Assembly: GCA_902623305.1 (NCBI GenBank)
Contig: CACNTB010000009.1
Coordinates: forward strand, 1-39,874
Length of the DNA: 39,874 nt
Origin: an uncultured Pelagibacteraceae bacterium
GTDB taxonomy: Bacteria; Pseudomonadota; Alphaproteobacteria; Pelagibacterales; Pelagibacteraceae
Reading direction: 5' to 3'
Each line of letters opens with the position of its first letter. The stretch's first letter is position 1. Shown here piece after piece: positions 24,656 to 33,011 of this stretch. A model generated the notes under the pieces. That model saw only the letters and a program-made list of their open reading frames with translations, had not been told where the DNA came from and did not search any database. The position numbers were made by a program, and so were the translations under genes.

Positions 24656-26690
24656 TTTTAACTCTCATGCCTGTTTTGCTTACTGGTACCTCTAAAATTT
24701 TATTTATATCTTTAATCCCAAATATACAGTTTTGTATGTCAAAAAAAACCTCATCTAAAATTTCTTTGTAAAGTTTTAATAATTTTTCATCATGAGAAAT
24801 ACTTAGATAAACTGCATTTGTTGCTAAAATTCTTTTTTTTAACATTTGTTGTGTCAAGTATGTTTTAAAATAAAAATTATTTTTATGCCTAAAATTGAAG
24901 ATTGGTATACCATCCATTCCCTCAATATTTATATCTACTTTATTTTTTTTTGCAGTTTGACTCCACAGTTTTTTTATTTTTTTTGTGAATGAATTAATGT
25001 GATTATAGGTTTTATCTCTTTTCATAATTTCTATAGTTTTCAAAGCTGCTGATGGCCCTAGTCTCTCTGACCAAAAGGTACTACTGATAAATGTCTTATT
25101 AGCCTCTTTCATTATGTCTCTTTTTCCAATGACAGCATTAATTGGATAACCATTGCCTAAAGCTTTTCCGAACAAACAAATATCAGGTTCAATTTTATAT
25201 TTAAGATGCAATCCTCCAATGCATGACCTAAAACCTGAAGTACACTCATCAAAAATAAGGACTATATTATGTTTGGTTGCTAAATTTCTTACATTTCTTA
25301 AAAAATTTTTTTTTGGCTCTAAATTTCTTTTTACCTCCATAACTATAGCTGAAATATTTTTATTATTTTCAATTATTTTTTTTAGTGAATCAAAATCATT
25401 ATAACTGAACTTATAAATTGTATTTTTTAAGTTTTTTTGCACTCCCTCAGCCCCTATTCCCTGAATAAAATGTTCATTAAGATTATTTTTATTGTTTAGA
25501 TTTGCAGCTAAATACCAATCATGCCAACCATGATAACCACAAACTACTACTTTATTTTTTCCATTATATACTCTCGAAATTCTCACTGCTATAGCTGCTG
25601 CCTCTGCGCCCGTCCTACATAGTTTAACCATTTCAGACCATGGATGAATTTCAATTAATTGCTCTGCTAGAAGAATATCCTCTAAACTATTTAGTGTTGA
25701 AACGTTTCCTTTTTTTATTTTTGACAATACAAATCTATCTACTTCTGAGTTTGAATAACCTAAAACATTTGTTCCAACTCCCATATATGAAAAATCACTT
25801 AAAATCTTATTTTCTAAATCCCACAACCTATATCCTTTTGCTTTTTTAAAATAAGTTGGCCAACGATTTGGTAAAAAAATTTCAGGTCTTTTAGAAAAAA
25901 ACATATTTCCTCCTGGTATAATATTTAATGCTCTTTTCCAATATTTTTGACCTAAATTCATATTAGATCCTTCATTTAATTTAAAATTAGAATTAATTAA
26001 TTTTATTTTAGGGTTTGATTTAATTAGTTTCATTACATCAAAATGATTAAAATATATTGATTTAAAACTTAAATATATTTTTTCTATAAATTTATAATCT
26101 TCAAAAGTATCCAAAGTCCATCTTTCTCTGGACATATCAATTTTTTGCCTAAAATTCGTTTTTCTAAATTTTTTATTCTTTATAAAATACGTAGTTACAT
26201 GTTCTTTATCATAATTAGTTTTGGCCATTTTTTTTGCTTTTGATAGAGCTTTATTTGTAAATATTTCTATATCCAATCCATCTGGAAATGTTCTGTCAAT
26301 TGTGTTGCTAAGGTAATCCAGGTTATCTAGCCTTTTGAAATTAGATATCATTTGGTCAATTATAGCAGGATCTATAATGGGACAATCACCAGTGACTCTA
26401 ACAATTATATCGCTATTAAATTTTTTTGAGCACTTATAATATCTATCTAAAACATTATTTTCAGAGCCATAAAAAATGTTTATATTCATTTTTTTTGCAA
26501 TTTTTGCTAAATCTATATTTTCAGTTTTATTTGAAGTAGCTAATACAATCTGATTTATTGATTTTGATTTTTTTAATCTCAAAAGAAGAAGTTCAAGAAT
26601 TGGTTTATTCTTAATTTTTTTTAAAACTTTAGATGGGAATCTTATTGAATTTTTTCTTGCTTGAACTATGCATACAACTTTTTTTTTCAT
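24648..26690 (-). CDS. Fusion of SpsF-like cytidylyltransferase and class III (GSA-type) PLP aminotransferase
   Basis: A 680-residue two-domain protein in one uninterrupted frame. Residues 1 to about 240 are a CTP_transf_3/SpsF-like cytidylyltransferase (IVQARKNSIRFPSKVL, then RVTGDCPIIDP and SRERWTLDTFEDY). About 250-680 is a class III aminotransferase related to glutamate-1-semialdehyde aminomutase (RTGAEAAAIAVRISR, GYHGWHDWY, FDECTSGFR, FGKALGNGYP), with the PLP-binding Lys at residue 509. The cytidylyltransferase half could activate the nonulosonic acid made by the adjacent PseI-like synthase, with which it overlaps by 4 bp. That would fill the PseF role. The aminotransferase half would put an amino group on a keto-sugar or aldehyde. 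No frameshift or internal start is needed. Confidence 0.83.
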   Translation of the reverse strand: MKKKVVCIVQARKNSIRFPSKVLKKIKNKPILELLLLRLKKSKSINQIVLATSNKTENIDLAKIAKKMNINIFYGSENNVLDRYYKCSKKFNSDIIVRVTGDCPIIDPAIIDQMISNFKRLDNLDYLSNTIDRTFPDGLDIEIFTNKALSKAKKMAKTNYDKEHVTTYFIKNKKFRKTNFRQKIDMSRERWTLDTFEDYKFIEKIYLSFKSIYFNHFDVMKLIKSNPKIKLINSNFKLNEGSNMNLGQKYWKRALNIIPGGNMFFSKRPEIFLPNRWPTYFKKAKGYRLWDLENKILSDFSYMGVGTNVLGYSNSEVDRFVLSKIKKGNVSTLNSLEDILLAEQLIEIHPWSEMVKLCRTGAEAAAIAVRISRVYNGKNKVVVCGYHGWHDWYLAANLNNKNNLNEHFIQGIGAEGVQKNLKNTIYKFSYNDFDSLKKIIENNKNISAIVMEVKRNLEPKKNFLRNVRNLATKHNIVLIFDECTSGFRSCIGGLHLKYKIEPDICLFGKALGNGYPINAVIGKRDIMKEANKTFISSTFWSERLGPSAALKTIEIMKRDKTYNHINSFTKKIKKLWSQTAKKNKVDINIEGMDGIPIFNFRHKNNFYFKTYLTQQMLKKRILATNAVYLSISHDEKLLKLYKEILDEVFFDIQNCIFGIKDINKILEVPVSKTGMRVKND

Positions 26691-27727
26691 TTCTTTAATG
26701 TCATTTTAAATATTTTTAGATTTATTCTTGAAGCAATTTTTATTTTCTTTGGACTTTTTTTTCCTATTAATTGCTCAAAATATTTTGGATCTAAACCGTA
26801 TCCAGGTCTTACAACTTTTATATTTTTTTTAGAAAATTTTTCACCCTTTTCTATATTTTTATAAGCATAAATTGATCTTCTAAATTTTTTATTTTTCATT
26901 TCATTTTTTGATCTTTTAAACTTATTTAATCCTAAGAATTTATATGTTTCAGAAATTCTTTTTTTAAATGATAGGATTTCTTTTCCTTTGAGAGAAAATT
27001 TAATATCTAATCCTTTTTTTTGTCCATTAAGAGCAATATGCTTCTCAATTACTTCTGCACCCATAGCAATTGCAGCACAAGCAATATTTGTATTTTTTGT
27101 ATGATCTGAAAAACCTACTCTACAACCAAATTTTTTTTTTATAATATTTATATTATTTAAATTAATATCTGACTCTTTTGCTGGATAGGCACTTACACAA
27201 TATAATAAAGTAATATCTCTGCATCCAAATTTTTTAGCTGTTTTAAATGACAATTCTATTTCATCTAAATTTGATAATCCTGTAGACATAATTATAGGTT
27301 TTTTGGTTTTAGCAATTTTTTTAATTAAAGGAATATCGGTCATTTCAAAAGAGGAAATTTTATAGATTGGAGTATTTAACTTCTCTAATAAATCTACTGC
27401 TGTTTCATCAAAAGGAGTACTAAAACAAATAATTTTTTTTCTTTTTGCATAATTAAAAAGTTCTTTGTGCCAAGAATATGGAGTTTGAGCCTTTTCATAC
27501 AAATTCCATAAATTGTATCCTTTCCATAAACCTTCTTTAATTTTAAAATCTTCTTTATCAGCTTTTATTGTCATAGTATCTGGACTAAATGTTTGTAATT
27601 TAACGGCGTCTGCGCCATTATTTTTTGCAGTATCAATTAGTTTTTTAGCGAGGCCTATATTTCCACAATGGTTTGCAGAAATTTCGGCTATTAAAAAAGG
27701 CTTGTTTTTAAAAATATTTTTTTGCAC
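26687..27727 (-). CDS. pseI: Pseudaminic acid synthase (NeuB/PseI family)
   Basis: A 346-residue NeuB-type synthase. The N-terminal TIM barrel starts FLIAEISANHCGNIGLAKKL and contains DAVKLQTFSPDTMTI, GLWKGYNLWNLYEKAQTP and CFSTPFDETAVDLLEKLN. This wording is characteristic of pseudaminic acid synthase rather than sialic or legionaminic acid synthases. VGFSDHTKN and EVIEKHIAL hold active-site residues. The C-terminal SAF/antifreeze-like domain (from about 285: RRSIYAYKNIEKGEKFS, RPGYGLDP) completes the family layout. The enzyme condenses a 2,4-diacetamido-2,4,6-trideoxy hexose with phosphoenolpyruvate. It is the first gene of a minus-strand unit with a good promoter upstream and overlaps the cytidylyltransferase fusion by 4 bp. 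Confidence 0.9.
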   Translation of the reverse strand: MQKNIFKNKPFLIAEISANHCGNIGLAKKLIDTAKNNGADAVKLQTFSPDTMTIKADKEDFKIKEGLWKGYNLWNLYEKAQTPYSWHKELFNYAKRKKIICFSTPFDETAVDLLEKLNTPIYKISSFEMTDIPLIKKIAKTKKPIIMSTGLSNLDEIELSFKTAKKFGCRDITLLYCVSAYPAKESDINLNNINIIKKKFGCRVGFSDHTKNTNIACAAIAMGAEVIEKHIALNGQKKGLDIKFSLKGKEILSFKKRISETYKFLGLNKFKRSKNEMKNKKFRRSIYAYKNIEKGEKFSKKNIKVVRPGYGLDPKYFEQLIGKKSPKKIKIASRINLKIFKMTLKK

Positions 27728-27772
27728 AAATTAATTGAAAGTATATATATTTACTTGAAATAGATAAATAGC

Positions 27773-27802
27773 ATTAGAAACTTAGATTGTAAACTTTGTC
27801 AA
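27773..27802 (-). promoter_or_regulatory. Sigma70-like promoter of the pseI unit
   Basis: Minus strand: a perfect -35 TTGACA (27802-27797), an 18-bp spacer and a -10 TCTAAT (27778-27773, five of six consensus bases). It would give a leader of about 40 bases before the pseI ATG at 27727. Confidence 0.55.
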
Positions 27803-27816
27803 AAAAACTATATATT
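27787..27816 (+). promoter_or_regulatory. Candidate promoter for the GNAT-DUF4910 unit
   Basis: On the plus strand TTGTAA (27787-27792) and TATATT (27811-27816) are 18 bp apart; TATATA at 27809 gives a 16-bp spacing. The site overlaps the oppositely directed pseI promoter, so the two could compete for polymerase. The match is moderate and AT-rich sequence makes chance hits common. Confidence 0.35.
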
Positions 27817-27838
27817 TGCTGAGCAAAAATAGATTCAT

Positions 27839-28474
27839 ATGAAACTAACTCTTTCTAAAGTTAAAAAAAATGACTGTAAAAACATTTTTAAAATAAGAAA
27901 TGAGAAATCAGTTAGATTAAATTCAAAAAATACAAGTTATATAAATTTCAATGATCATAAAAAATGGTTTTACAAAAGCTATAATTTAAGAAAAAATTAT
28001 TTTTTTATATGCAAAAATAAAAATAATTCTATTGGATATATAAGATATGTAAAAAATTCTTTTTATTTTACAATATCTATTGCTATTAAAAAAACTTATA
28101 GAAATATAGGATTATCTAATTTTATAATTAAAGAGAGTGAAAATTTTTTACCAAAATCTAAACTAGTTATTTCAGAAGTAAAAAATTCAAATAAAAAATC
28201 AATAAATATGTTTTTAAATAATGGATATGTTAATGTTGCTAAAATTAAAAAAATTTCTATTTTTGCTAAATTTATAATAAGAGAAAATTTTAAAAGTAGA
28301 AAAAAAATTATTGATAAAATTAAAAAAATAAGATCAAAAAATAATGTTAATTGGATGAATATATTGGAAATAGCTTTTAAAAAATCACCAGTTGAAGCAG
28401 CAAAAATATTTAAAAATATTAATAAAACTGACAATCAAATAGTTAAGTTTTCAAAAAAACTTTCAAGCTCATGA
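27839..28474 (+). CDS. GNAT-family N-acetyltransferase with C-terminal helical extension (PseH-like candidate)
   Basis: A 211-residue protein. Residues 1 to about 145 follow a GNAT fold: IFKIRNEKSVRLNS at the start, NSIGYIRY, then SIAIKKTYRNIGLSNFIIKE with a degenerate acetyl-CoA loop, and SINMFLNNGYVNV as the final strand-helix pair. This matches the layout of PseH-like sugar N-acetyltransferases, which acetylate the 4-amino group of the pseudaminic acid precursor. A further 60 or so residues (NNVNWMNILEIAFKKSPVEA onward) form a predicted helical tail not needed for the fold and of unknown function. The gene diverges from pseI across 111 bp and overlaps the DUF4910-type gene by 4 bp (ATGA). 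The acceptor is inferred from context only. Confidence 0.68.
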   Translation: MKLTLSKVKKNDCKNIFKIRNEKSVRLNSKNTSYINFNDHKKWFYKSYNLRKNYFFICKNKNNSIGYIRYVKNSFYFTISIAIKKTYRNIGLSNFIIKESENFLPKSKLVISEVKNSNKKSINMFLNNGYVNVAKIKKISIFAKFIIRENFKSRKKIIDKIKKIRSKNNVNWMNILEIAFKKSPVEAAKIFKNINKTDNQIVKFSKKLSSS

Positions 28475-29772
28475 AATCAAAAATAGGAAAAGATATATAT
28501 AATTTTGGTCAAAAAATTTGGCCTTACAACAGAAGTATAACTGGAGAAGGCACATTAAATACATTAAATGATATAAAAAAAATAATCCCAGATTTAAAAA
28601 TAAATAAAATAAAGTCAGGAAAAAAAGTTTTTGATTGGAAAGTACCTGATGAATGGCAGATTAAAGACGCATATATTATTAATCCAAGAGGGAAAAAAAT
28701 TTGTTCTATAAAAAAAAATAATTTACATCTTGTGGGTTATAGTCAGCCGATAAATAAAAAAATAAAATTCAAAGAATTAAATAAAAAACTTTATTCTCTG
28801 CCAAATTTACCCAATGCTATACCTTATAAAACAACATATTATAAAAAGGATTGGGGTTTTTGTATAACTCATAATGAAAGAAATAAGCTTGATAAAAAAG
28901 GTTTGTATAAAGTTTGTATAAATTCAAAAATAAAAAAGGGTTTTTTACACTATGGGGAGATACTGATTAAAGGTAAGTCAAAAAAAGAAATTTTTATTTC
29001 TTCATACATTTGCCATCCTTCTATGGCAAATAATGAAATTTCTGGCCCAGCAGTATTAACATATATAACAAAATGGATTTCTGAATTAAAAAATAGAAGA
29101 TATTCATATAGAATTGTTTTTGTTCCTGAAACAATAGGTTCTTTAATATATTTAAGTAGAAATTTAAAACAGATGAAAAAAAACATTTTATTTGGCTATT
29201 GTTTAACTTGTGTTGGAGATGAAAAAAATTATTCAATTATTCCAACAAAATACAGGGACACAAAAACAGATAAAATTTCTCTGCATGTAATTAAAAATAC
29301 TGATAGTAAATTTAAAACATATCCTTGGGAAGAAAGAGCTAGTGATGAAAGACAATACTGTTCACCAGGTATAGACTTGCCAGTTGTTACTCTTTGTAGA
29401 ACAAAACCTGGTGATTATAAGGAATATCATACTTCATTAGATAAATTAGGAACTGTAGTAACTTCTAAAGGTTTGGAGGGTGGATTTAATTTAACAAAAA
29501 ACTGTTTACAAGCCATTGAAAACAATTTTTTTCCAATATCTACAATTAAAGGAGAGCCTTTTTTATCAAAAAGAAAATTGTATCCGGATGTTACAGACAA
29601 ATCAGGAAGTGAAATTGATAAACTTTCTAGACTAATTATCAACATGCTGACCTGGTGCGATGGAAAAAATGATCTAATTGACATTGCTGAAAAATTAAAC
29701 GTTCCAGTATGGGAATTATACGATGTTTGTTCGATTTTATTAAAGAACAAACTAGTAAAGACTCAAAATTAA
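28471..29772 (+). CDS. DUF4910-type zinc aminopeptidase-like protein with C-terminal winged helix
   Basis: A 433-residue protein. The N-terminal third (WPYNRSITGEGTLNTL, WKVPDEWQI, LYSLPNLPNAIPYKTTYY) and the catalytic region (ISSYICHPSMANNEISGP around His182, VPETIGSLIYL, YHTSLD) match the DUF4910/DUF2172 putative M28-like zinc peptidase family often found in polysaccharide loci. The last 70 residues (MLTWCDGKNDLIDIAEKLN, VWELYDVCSILLKNKLV) look like the winged-helix module that closes these proteins. At the zinc-ligand region the motif reads NNE where I would expect Asp-Asn, so metal binding may be altered. It overlaps the GNAT gene by 4 bp and converges with the GT-B gene at 29782. The biochemical role in glycan synthesis is not known for the family. 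Confidence 0.8.
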   Translation: MKSKIGKDIYNFGQKIWPYNRSITGEGTLNTLNDIKKIIPDLKINKIKSGKKVFDWKVPDEWQIKDAYIINPRGKKICSIKKNNLHLVGYSQPINKKIKFKELNKKLYSLPNLPNAIPYKTTYYKKDWGFCITHNERNKLDKKGLYKVCINSKIKKGFLHYGEILIKGKSKKEIFISSYICHPSMANNEISGPAVLTYITKWISELKNRRYSYRIVFVPETIGSLIYLSRNLKQMKKNILFGYCLTCVGDEKNYSIIPTKYRDTKTDKISLHVIKNTDSKFKTYPWEERASDERQYCSPGIDLPVVTLCRTKPGDYKEYHTSLDKLGTVVTSKGLEGGFNLTKNCLQAIENNFFPISTIKGEPFLSKRKLYPDVTDKSGSEIDKLSRLIINMLTWCDGKNDLIDIAEKLNVPVWELYDVCSILLKNKLVKTQN

Positions 29773-29781
29773 ATTTTTAAG

Positions 29782-31284
29782 CTAAAATATTTTTTGTATT
29801 TCTTCTAAATATTTATTCCACATATATTCTAGGCTTTCTTTATTATGTCTATAATCGTCTTCATACTTATTAAAATAAAATCCAGTTTCATACGCTGCTG
29901 AAATATAATAATGGAGTTTTTCATCATATTCATAAGAATTAATATATTTCTCAAAATTGCTTTCAATTTTATAAATAATTTTATCTATTTCTTGAAGCCG
30001 TTCTAAATAAAAAATATTAGGTAAATATTTCATTGACTTTAAATTGCCTATCTGGATAGCTGGTTTTTTTAAAATTGCTGTTTCAAAAATTGAAGTTCCT
30101 GAAAAAGAAATTAAACATTTCATTTTTTTATATACTAATTCATTTGGTATTTTGTGATCTATAACTTTTATGTTTGGGCAGTTTTTAAATTTATTTAAAT
30201 ATTTTTTTGATCTAAAGAAATACTTAAATGGATGATTTTTAACTACTAAAGAATAATTATTAGGTAAATTTCTAGCCAATATTTTTGCTGTTTCGAATTG
30301 ATTGTCAAATACTGGGTTACAAATTCCAAGCATAGCTTCCGGCTCATGTTGTAAAGGAAGAAATACAAAATTTTCAATATTTTCTAATTTATCAAATTTA
30401 TAAAATTTCATATCAATTATGTTTTTTTTTTTATCAATATAGTTTTTAATAATTCGAAATAAACTTATTCTTTCTGATTCATCTAGAATATCATTTTTAA
30501 CTTTTATTTTTCTAAAGATTGTCTTGATCAAATTTTTTTCATCTTTAAAATTAAATAGATTGATATTTAAATTAACATCCTTAATATTCATTGGAGTTTG
30601 TATTTTTTTTCTATTTTCAGTCAAATATTCTATTGATTTATTTAAATATTTTGGTTCCTTTTTTTTATTTAAAAAATTCTCTATTTGATTTTGAAAAAAA
30701 CTATTTTCACAGTTAAGATCATAAAAAAAGGCAGAAATATTTTTAACCTTTGTGTCATTTGCAAAAAAAAATGGGATTTTATTAATATTTGATAGTTGGG
30801 CAATAAGATGGTGTCTAATATCACCATAATTATAAAATATTACTAGATCGGGTTTAAAACTTTTGTAAAGTTCAACCAGGCTACAGCCAAATGCCAAAAT
30901 ATAATTTTTCAGTTCTTCATCATTAAGATTTTGATTATAAGAAAAAGGAAATTTATTTTTATATGAGGTTGCCTTTCCTCTTAAAGTGTGAATAAATTCC
31001 CAAATAGATTTTAATCTAAAATCCTCTAAAAACTTTTTTGAGTCGTAATTATTTTTGTTTATTATTTCTATTGAATTTTGTTCTATATAACTTTCTTCTA
31101 AAATTTTTTCAAAACTTACATCTTTTTGAAAATTTATATAACTCTCTATACTTTTTTTAAATGCTATAGCTGAGACTAATGCTCCATTTTCTTTAAGTTT
31201 TTTAATTATTTCAAACCCATGTTTAATGGCCCAATCTCTCTGCAAAATAAATAATATTTTTTTATTTTTTAGATTTTCTTCCAT
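29782..31284 (-). CDS. GT-B-like surface-carbohydrate protein (capsule-transferase or CDP-glycerol-transferase-like)
   Basis: A 500-residue protein I recognise only at fold level. The first half begins ILFILQRDWAIKHGFEIIKKLKENG, as in GT-B enzymes. The second half has FVFLPLQHEPEAMLG, NYSLVVKNHPF and SFSGTSIFETAILKKPAIQIG (roughly residues 392-412). This last element resembles the nucleotide-binding C-domain of KpsC/KpsS, TagB/TagF and LpxB-type glycosyl- or glycerophospho-transferases. No signal peptide or membrane helix is seen. It overlaps the formyltransferase gene by 23 bp, more than other neighbours, but no later Met near the start gives a plausible alternative. It probably transfers a sugar or polyol phosphate during glycan assembly. 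Confidence 0.65.
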   Translation of the reverse strand: MEENLKNKKILFILQRDWAIKHGFEIIKKLKENGALVSAIAFKKSIESYINFQKDVSFEKILEESYIEQNSIEIINKNNYDSKKFLEDFRLKSIWEFIHTLRGKATSYKNKFPFSYNQNLNDEELKNYILAFGCSLVELYKSFKPDLVIFYNYGDIRHHLIAQLSNINKIPFFFANDTKVKNISAFFYDLNCENSFFQNQIENFLNKKKEPKYLNKSIEYLTENRKKIQTPMNIKDVNLNINLFNFKDEKNLIKTIFRKIKVKNDILDESERISLFRIIKNYIDKKKNIIDMKFYKFDKLENIENFVFLPLQHEPEAMLGICNPVFDNQFETAKILARNLPNNYSLVVKNHPFKYFFRSKKYLNKFKNCPNIKVIDHKIPNELVYKKMKCLISFSGTSIFETAILKKPAIQIGNLKSMKYLPNIFYLERLQEIDKIIYKIESNFEKYINSYEYDEKLHYYISAAYETGFYFNKYEDDYRHNKESLEYMWNKYLEEIQKIF

Positions 31285-32281
31285 TAATTCTTTTTAAGCC
31301 TTTTGAAGAATATTTCACTCTTTGTTTGGATTTAAAGATCATTTTAACTGGAGAAATAAATCTGTCACCCGGCTTTAGTTTATTGATAATATTTTCTTTT
31401 TTTTTATTAAGTACTTCTTCTATAATAAGCATATTCTTATCCTTGGTGCTTACAATTATCCACTCTTTATCATGTCGTGATATTATTCCAGACATATATG
31501 GGTGATTTGAAATTTCTCCTCCATGCAGCTGAACTTTTTTGATTCTTACGTCGATATTATTAATTTTTGTTTGAGCACCATCATACGGATCTTCAAAAGC
31601 ATTTATAAAATTAACTAATTCATATGAAGACATTGTCCAATCAACCCAGCTGTTTACATTTGAATTTAGTCTTGGATTGTAATTTCCAATATATTTAGGT
31701 TGATTAATTAGTTTAAATTTTTTTTTTTTTTTTATTTTTTTTATAAAAAGTTCAAAAAAAATTAAGAAATTACTCATTGAAAATTCATCAATTTCTCTAG
31801 GCGTTTGATATTCCTTTGGAATTACTGAGTTAGCAGTTTGTAAGATTGGCCCTGTATCTATGCCTTGATCGATTAAGTGAACAAGTTGGTTATCAATACG
31901 ATCATTTTTCATTATTTTCCACGATGTACTCGCTCCTCCTGAATCATAAGGAAGTCTTGTAGCATGAAAATTGATTAAATTATTTTTAAAATAATTTTTA
32001 ATATCTTTTTCTTTAAATATTAATCTTGATCCTAAACTTACAAATAACGTATTATCTATATCGTAATTTTTTTTTACATAAATTTTAAATTTTTTATCAA
32101 CTTTATTAAATACTTTATACTCAAAATTTTTTAGGTATTTAGATTGATCAGAAGATGTAATTATAAAAAAATTAATATTATTTTGATTGCAAATCTTTTT
32201 AAGTTCTATAAATTTTTCATGATATCCAATAAAAATTATATTTTTGATATTTTTTATAAAAAAGCTGTTCTTACTAATCAA
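31262..32281 (-). CDS. Sugar N-formyltransferase-like protein (methionyl-tRNA formyltransferase fold)
   Basis: A 339-residue protein with the formyl-transferase core. Catalytic residues line up with those of methionyl-tRNA formyltransferase: Asn104 and His106 in INFHATRLP and Asp142 in GIDTGPIL. The rest is an extended C-terminal region with WVDWTMSSYELVNFINAFEDPYDGA, typical of Formyl_trans_C-like or sugar formyltransferases. It would use N10-formyl-tetrahydrofolate to formylate an amino sugar of the glycan, in line with the aminotransferases in this locus. The gene follows a methyltransferase after 10 bp and overlaps the GT-B gene. A 16-base poly-T tract (31718-31733, A on the coding strand) encodes a Lys run near residues 184-188 and could be prone to slippage. 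Confidence 0.82.
   Translation of the reverse strand: MISKNSFFIKNIKNIIFIGYHEKFIELKKICNQNNINFFIITSSDQSKYLKNFEYKVFNKVDKKFKIYVKKNYDIDNTLFVSLGSRLIFKEKDIKNYFKNNLINFHATRLPYDSGGASTSWKIMKNDRIDNQLVHLIDQGIDTGPILQTANSVIPKEYQTPREIDEFSMSNFLIFFELFIKKIKKKKKFKLINQPKYIGNYNPRLNSNVNSWVDWTMSSYELVNFINAFEDPYDGAQTKINNIDVRIKKVQLHGGEISNHPYMSGIISRHDKEWIIVSTKDKNMLIIEEVLNKKKENIINKLKPGDRFISPVKMIFKSKQRVKYSSKGLKRINGRKSKK
31718..31733 (-). repeat. 16-base homopolymer (poly-A on the coding strand) inside the formyltransferase gene
   Basis: Sixteen consecutive T on the plus strand read as A16 in the sense direction and encode consecutive Lys codons. It is the longest homopolymer in the window. Tracts of this length are prone to replication and transcription slippage. 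Confidence 0.9.
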
Positions 32282-32291
32282 AGCAATCCCC

Positions 32292-33011
32292 TCATTTTTT
32301 TGTAATTTTTTTAGCTATTAAAAAATGCCACGGAAGATAAACTGGTCCTGAAAAAGTGGTATTTTTATTAAATTCTGTTTTGATAGTATAACTACCTCTT
32401 TTTTTTGATTTTTTTTTTAAGCTTTTTTTTGGAAAATATTGAATGATTTTTACTAACTTGTAACCTTTATTTGCAAGTATTTTTTTTGTTCTGTCAATTG
32501 AATGTATGTTAAAGTCACTGTCTGGATTTTTATCATTATTGAAATTTTCCTCAGATCTTATGTGTATTAAGACGTCTAACGGACCGTCATAAAATAAAGA
32601 GTTTATGGCAATCCAATTTGGCCTGATTTTTGTTATTGAATTTATAGCAGTGCTTATATCTTTAAAACAACAAAATGTGTGAATTGAAAAAAGAAGGTCT
32701 ATTTTAAAATTTTTAATCGGTTTTAATTTTAAAAGATTTTTTCTCTTAAAATAATTATTTTTTGACTCATTGATCTTTTTTGCAATTTCTATTTTCTTTT
32801 TATGATAATCCCAGCCATGAAATTCAGCTGATGGAAATTGTTTAGAAATATATTGAATATTAGAGCCATATCCACATCCAGCATCAATTATTCTTTTTGT
32901 TTCTTTAGTAAGAATCTTTTTTTTTTTTAAAAAATTAAAAAAATCTTGTGTACTTTGATAAATGTTCTTTAGTTGCACTATTTCAGAACGTGCAAATTTG
33001 ATGCTTTTCAT
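32292..33011 (-). CDS. Class I SAM-dependent methyltransferase
   Basis: A 239-residue methyltransferase. RIIDAGCGYGSNIQYI (40-55) is the SAM loop, FHGWDYHKKKIEIAKK the ribose-binding strand with its Asp, then IDLLFSIHTFCCFKD and ITKIRPNWIAINSLF as later core strands. The middle segment YDGPLDVLIHIRS and the C-terminal KPYLP-like ending (GPVYLPWHFLIAKK) are unlike the other methyltransferases here, so it is a separate lineage. It is the first gene of a three-gene minus-strand unit with the formyltransferase and the GT-B protein, and it diverges from the PseA-like gene across 116 bp. It probably modifies a glycan sugar. The substrate is unknown. Confidence 0.83.
   Translation of the reverse strand: MKSIKFARSEIVQLKNIYQSTQDFFNFLKKKKILTKETKRIIDAGCGYGSNIQYISKQFPSAEFHGWDYHKKKIEIAKKINESKNNYFKRKNLLKLKPIKNFKIDLLFSIHTFCCFKDISTAINSITKIRPNWIAINSLFYDGPLDVLIHIRSEENFNNDKNPDSDFNIHSIDRTKKILANKGYKLVKIIQYFPKKSLKKKSKKRGSYTIKTEFNKNTTFSGPVYLPWHFLIAKKITKK

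Noticed and set aside
28096..28434. Minus-strand frame of 112 codons that looks like a membrane protein
   Set aside because: It is antisense to the GNAT gene. Leu/Ile/Phe-rich antisense frames are expected from AAA/AAT/ATT codons.
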